Shown: piece after piece, positions 60,321-64,000 of the stretch | Position numbering within the stretch: the stretch's first letter is position 1 | Layout of the letters: each line of letters starts with the position of its first letter | Assembly (NCBI GenBank): GCA_019722365.1 | Contig: JADFUC010002255.1 | Location: 434,001-498,000, forward strand | Length of the DNA: 64,000 bases | Origin: Lithospermum erythrorhizon | Lineage: Eukaryota > Streptophyta > Magnoliopsida > Boraginales > Boraginaceae | Direction of reading: 5' to 3' | The notes under the pieces: generated by a model | Told to the model about the DNA's origin: nothing | Seen by the model: the letters and a program-made list of their open reading frames with translations, nothing else | The model's database searches: none | Program-made: the position numbers and the translations under genes

Positions 60321-60950
60321 ATGCTAACGAACCACTAACTAACGCAGCTGCACTGACCAATCCAGACCATGTGCCGACTAACGCTTTTGCTAAAAACCGG
60401 CCCACCCCACCTATTAGTAAAGGCCGAATGGGGTTTTGGACGCCAAGCCAATCTAACGCCAAAGCCGAACCCGAACGATTAACGAGTCGGACTAATGAAC
60501 GGTCCATCGAATCCGGCCCACTTGCCAATGCCTAGGCCTAATACTCCCACCGACCAAATCAATAGTAAATAAATAGTTCATGGGCCTATGAGAGACAAAT
60601 GGGCGGGCCAAATAAGCTATCAATTTTTCTTCAGCCACTTATGTTTTATTAGATCTTGCATCAGCCCGACCCACTGTGGCCCATGAACGTGCCCCGCCTA
60701 TTAAGCAAGCTGGGACGGAGGCTGAAAGGATTGGACCCCATGTCCATGCCCGGTTCGAGTCCACCCAAAAAATTCAAGCAGATTCGCCCGACCCTGCTCG
60801 AGGCCCTCGGTCCCTATTAGCGTGGTACTGCTTTCAGCAATTGCCGGGGCTCCAAAATTTTGACATATTAGCACAAAAAATAAATGTAGTAGTGGGATGT
60901 TTCATATTAACGATACCCCGTTTGGCCTAAAGTTTTGACATATTAGACCT

Positions 60951-61470
60951 TATGGGGGAAGTGTAAGCTAGGAACCATTGTGTCAAGCTGACGACTATGC
61001 TGCATAATAATAAATCAAGTTATTTGTTTCAAATAATATATAAATAAAAGCATAAGACTAATAATATATTATCCTTCAAATAATACAACATATTTCTAAT
61101 TAAAAACTATTTCAACATATTAATAGATAACTTAGATTTGGTATTATTTAATATAATATCTTTATTTGATATATTATCCTTCAAGAAATAATTGAAATGA
61201 TTCTATTTAAATTATTAAAAGAGAAATATTCATGATAATATTACAAAGTAATAATATTGTATTCTAGTTCTTCTAATTATATGATAAAAGTTGTTATTAG
61301 AATGCTTTAATTCTTCAATGTATATATGTAAAGATGAGATATTTATAGTACACAATATATTAATAAAAGCATTAGATGCATCAATATATTATTTAAATAA
61401 TTGAAGACTTTGTTATTTAACTCAAAACTTTATCGATGATAATATTTCAAATTATCATATGCAAATCTAT
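60951..61470. other. AT-rich sequence with dispersed short repeats
   Basis: Phrases such as AATATATTATCCTTCAA and TTATTTAATATA recur here and again at 61820-61990. This points to a single unidentified repeat element spanning about 61.0-62.2 kb. No ORF. Confidence 0.4.
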
Positions 61471-61475
61471 GAATT

Positions 61476-61723
61476 AAACATGGTACCATTTGCATTAAAC
61501 ATGTACACGTTTAGCACATAATTCTCAAAACTGTAATAAACGTGGTACCATTTGAATTAAACGTGGTACCTCGCTTTTTAACACAATTCTCAAACTAATA
61601 AACGTGGCATCATTTGAATTAAACGGCAAATTAAGTGAATACACAATTCTCAAACCGAGATAAACGGTACTATTTGAATTAAACGTGGCACCGCTAACAC
61701 ACACTATTCAATTATTTTTGTAT
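61476..61723. repeat. 62-bp tandem repeat, four copies
   Basis: Units start AAAC(G/A)TGGTACCATTTG.ATTAAAC or a variant at 61476, 61538, 61600 and 61662, exactly 62 bp apart. Each contains ACACAATTCTCAAAC or a close form. The copies differ at several sites but the spacing is unchanged. GGTACC palindromes recur within units. Confidence 0.85.
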
Positions 61724-62700
61724 CATTTGTATTAAATTTTTTTTATAAATAAATGTTAAGAGTATGGACTACTATTTAAGTATGATAAAATGTTTAGTAT
61801 TATTTGATAGATTTTATCCTTCAAATTAATAAGTTTGGTATTATTTGGATAGATTTTACAACGACAACGAGGCACAAACCATAGTAGCATCAATGCGACT
61901 TTTATTCAATAATATATCATAATACTAAATAACTTAGATTTGGCATTATTTAATATATTATCCTTGTATTGATATAATTCTTTAATTATATGATAAAAAA
62001 AATTGTATAATATGTTTAAGTATATACAACGTAATTTACATGCAATCTTATTACTTTGTTATATAACAACAAATATTATTAGTTTATCAATATATTATTT
62101 AACTTAAAACTTTATCGATGATAACATTCCAACTTTTAATATGCAAAATATGTTATATTTAACCATATATTACTTTGACAAATATAATATATACAGTTAA
62201 TTTGTGGGCATCAATATTATTTTTGAAATTGACATCAAAACACATGCTTTAACGCGGCCCGTTAAATATTAATCTGACGCATACCGTCACTTTTATAAAG
62301 AAAAAGAAGTAGCCAACAGAAATTCAACAAGATTTTTAATCCGCCACCCCCGATTCTATGAGTTTGGCTTAACATGCGACACGCCGACCCTAAGTTTACA
62401 CATGTTTCCAGTTGCATGCACATAACAGTTTTCCCACCCGAACTACATTGGTTTGTTTATAGACAGTGGTCTAAAGTTGAATGATATAAGAAAATCTTCC
62501 AGTTCTAATTAGTTTCAAGGAATGAGTAACAATGCAAATTAAGATCCAAAATATGGTCAACTATAAAATTTTCATCTATTCATCTCCCTATATCCCGATC
62601 TAAACGCATTATAAGGGGCATAGACACGTAGCCACTAATCATTTTAAACAAAAATATACGGAGTAGTATATATTACCTAGCTAAGCACTTGCAAGTCAAA
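61724..62700. other. AT-rich intergenic sequence
   Basis: Left part continues the dispersed short repeats (ATTATCCTTCAAA, TTTATCGATGATAA). No gene or further element is recognised up to the SINE. Confidence 0.4.
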
Positions 62701-62705
62701 ACACT

Positions 62706-62947
62706 TGAGGAAACATACCCATAAGGATATTAAGTTGGTAGAGTTGGTGAACTGATGACCGTGAGGTCATGAGTCCAATTTCTCTTATCAATATTTTCTT
62801 GGTCGAGTCTCTTACACAGAGCTTGCCTAGTATAATTTACCTAACTGACGTGATTTGCATACTATTTCGTCACCCCAAAATTTATCCAATGTGCACTCAA
62901 AAAGTAACGGTTGCGGGTCCCCAGTTAAAAAAAACTGAGGAAAGATA
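62706..62947 (+). mobile_element. tRNA-derived SINE with target-site duplication
   Basis: The body is 62718-62935 (218 bp). An A-box-like TAAGTTGGTAGAGTTGG lies near the start, then a B-box-like GGTCATGAGTCCAATTTC about 30 bp on. The tail region reads CGGTTGCGGGTCCCCAGTT and ends in an A-run. The flanks TGAGGAAACATA (62706-62717) and TGAGGAAAGATA (62936-62947) match at 11 of 12 bases and form the target duplication typical of LINE-driven insertion. Confidence 0.75.
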
Positions 62948-64000
62948 ACATTGGTTATGGGAGAATTATTAGGGGGTATTTTACTATTTTAAGCTCTTTA
63001 CAAGTTACAACGTGAACCGACTAGCTTCCGAGTTTGTAGGATCACTGATCCAGAGATCAGATAAAATAAAGGTGAATTATAGAACCAGTAGTCAATCAGC
63101 ACTTAGTTTGAAATTTCCAAACCAAAATTACATGGTGATGATGATGACCTCGAACATGTAGCTACAAATTTTATTAGCCTAATTTTCTTATTTGTCAACT
63201 CTAGGTGAGATTAAATAATCTATTTGTCACTTCAATTAATTATTGAGCATCATAACACAAATTTTTAGCTTAATTAATCAATTGTGTATGCACTTATCTA
63301 TGTAAGCAGTTTGAGTATGCAACAGTGTCAAGAGTTCCAATTGACATGGTCCGCCGCAATATCGTAAGGTTATTAGATTTATTTTTAACATATAATATTT
63401 AATTTTAATTTTTTCTCTTATATTCAAAATGTTCAAATTGATGTTTAAACATAATTTAGATATGTGAAACAGTGAAAGTTTAAGTATCATAGTCGGACCC
63501 TAGACCATTTTAACTTCAATTAATGAATATTTTAATTTTAGCACACAAAAGATAAAACTAGACTAATATGACTAATATGTTGTTAGTCCTGTTAAATAAC
63601 CTCAAAATTTGATTCTATTTGAGAAGTTTGGTTTAAAAAGTTTGAATCGAGGTTCGCTTCGAAGTAGTTCGAATCGAACTCGAACCTCATCTTTAGGTTC
63701 TCTTGAATTTGAACCGAATACTTAATTCGGTTCAAATGATATAAATTTTTAATTTTCTTAAAAATTTTGAATTCTCTTTTGAACTTCGCATTGTTCGAAC
63801 CGAACCTCGAACATTATAATTTTTCGAAATGAATAGAACTTCGGATTTTCTCGGTTCTTTCGAACTCGAGCTGAACCTAACATTCGACTATTTATTCAAC
63901 TGTCAACTCTAATGAAGTTCTGCATATTCACTGCTTACAGCCCTATATGTAAAGTAGTTAGAATTGCAAGTCAACAAGGTTCACCATGCAAGACAATCTA
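62948..64000. other. intergenic sequence with TTCGAA-rich repeat tract
   Basis: No gene is supported. From about 63630 to 63890 short phrases such as GAACCGAA, TTCGAACC, CGAACTCGA and CGGTTC recur in both orientations. This gives a degenerate inverted/tandem repeat tract similar in kind to the GAGCTCGAGC motifs near 13.7 kb. Confidence 0.45.

Larger units (their letters stand above)
59768..60950 (-). mobile_element. 5' region of the hAT element (copy 2)
   Basis: About 1.1 kb upstream of the transposase, collinear with 38040-39200 as far as the palindrome zone and beyond. It is AT-rich next to the gene, then GC-rich with ordered palindromes. A terminal inverted repeat and target duplication could not be fixed; CCGGGGCTCCAAAATTTTG near 60845 is a possible end zone. 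Confidence 0.5.

Noticed and set aside
62730..62790. A tRNA gene
   Set aside because: A- and B-box-like motifs are present but no cloverleaf with an acceptor stem can be drawn. The tail and target duplication show a SINE.

Overview
The window looks like nuclear DNA of a flowering plant, probably a eudicot. It is AT-rich and gene-poor, has plant-type GT-AG introns, and carries two plant-specific protein families (a PIRL-type leucine-rich-repeat protein and a CIN-type TCP transcription factor). Most of the rest is plant transposable elements: Ty1/copia and Ty3/gypsy LTR elements, a Cassandra-like LTR with a 5S-rRNA-like segment, a LINE, tRNA-derived SINEs, Stowaway-like MITEs and a hAT transposon. 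The species cannot be told from the sequence. Short relics reading TACGGAGTA or TACTCCGTA are scattered through the window; they look like MITE ends.

Left third (1-15 kb). Position 1-6.5 kb is non-coding, with a TA microsatellite and three MITE-like inverted-repeat elements. The only intact gene is a three-exon PIRL-type LRR gene on the minus strand (6567-11929, 367 codons). Its 3-kb first intron has collected a SINE-like insertion with an internal tandem duplication, a complete Stowaway-like MITE, a 36-bp tandem duplication and a strong hairpin.

Centre-left (14-37.4 kb) is a retrotransposon graveyard. It holds a copia (Sire-like) LTR, the end of a minus-strand copia element, a minus-strand LINE ORF1 relic, and a nest. 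In the nest a minus-strand copia element (about 23743-37425, LTRs about 1 kb) was hit at its primer-binding site by a large-LTR gypsy element (about 27.69-36.42 kb, LTRs 3.2-3.5 kb, only 2 kb of decayed interior).

Centre-right (37.4-44.8 kb) has non-coding hAT-family sequence carrying a Stowaway MITE, a MULE-like or MITE-like inverted-repeat element, a damaged CIN-type TCP gene on the minus strand (41592-42473, TCP5/13/17 type), and a solo LTR of 1647 bp with a 5-bp target-site duplication.

Right third (44.8-64 kb) has a minus-strand gypsy LTR end with an intact initiator-tRNA-Met primer-binding site and two more large gypsy LTRs of the same family as the nested element, in opposite orientations and separated by the Cassandra-like LTR. 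It also has decayed copia gag and integrase, and a broken minus-strand hAT transposase with its promoter and an array of 14-bp palindromes. An AT-rich tract follows with a four-copy 62-bp tandem repeat, and then a SINE with its target-site duplication. I saw no tRNA or functional rRNA gene, no CRISPR array and no operon-like cluster, and nothing I would call a new functional system. The most unusual items are the regularly spaced palindrome pairs of the hAT family, the 5S-like LTR between opposed gypsy LTRs, and the localised damage in the TCP gene.
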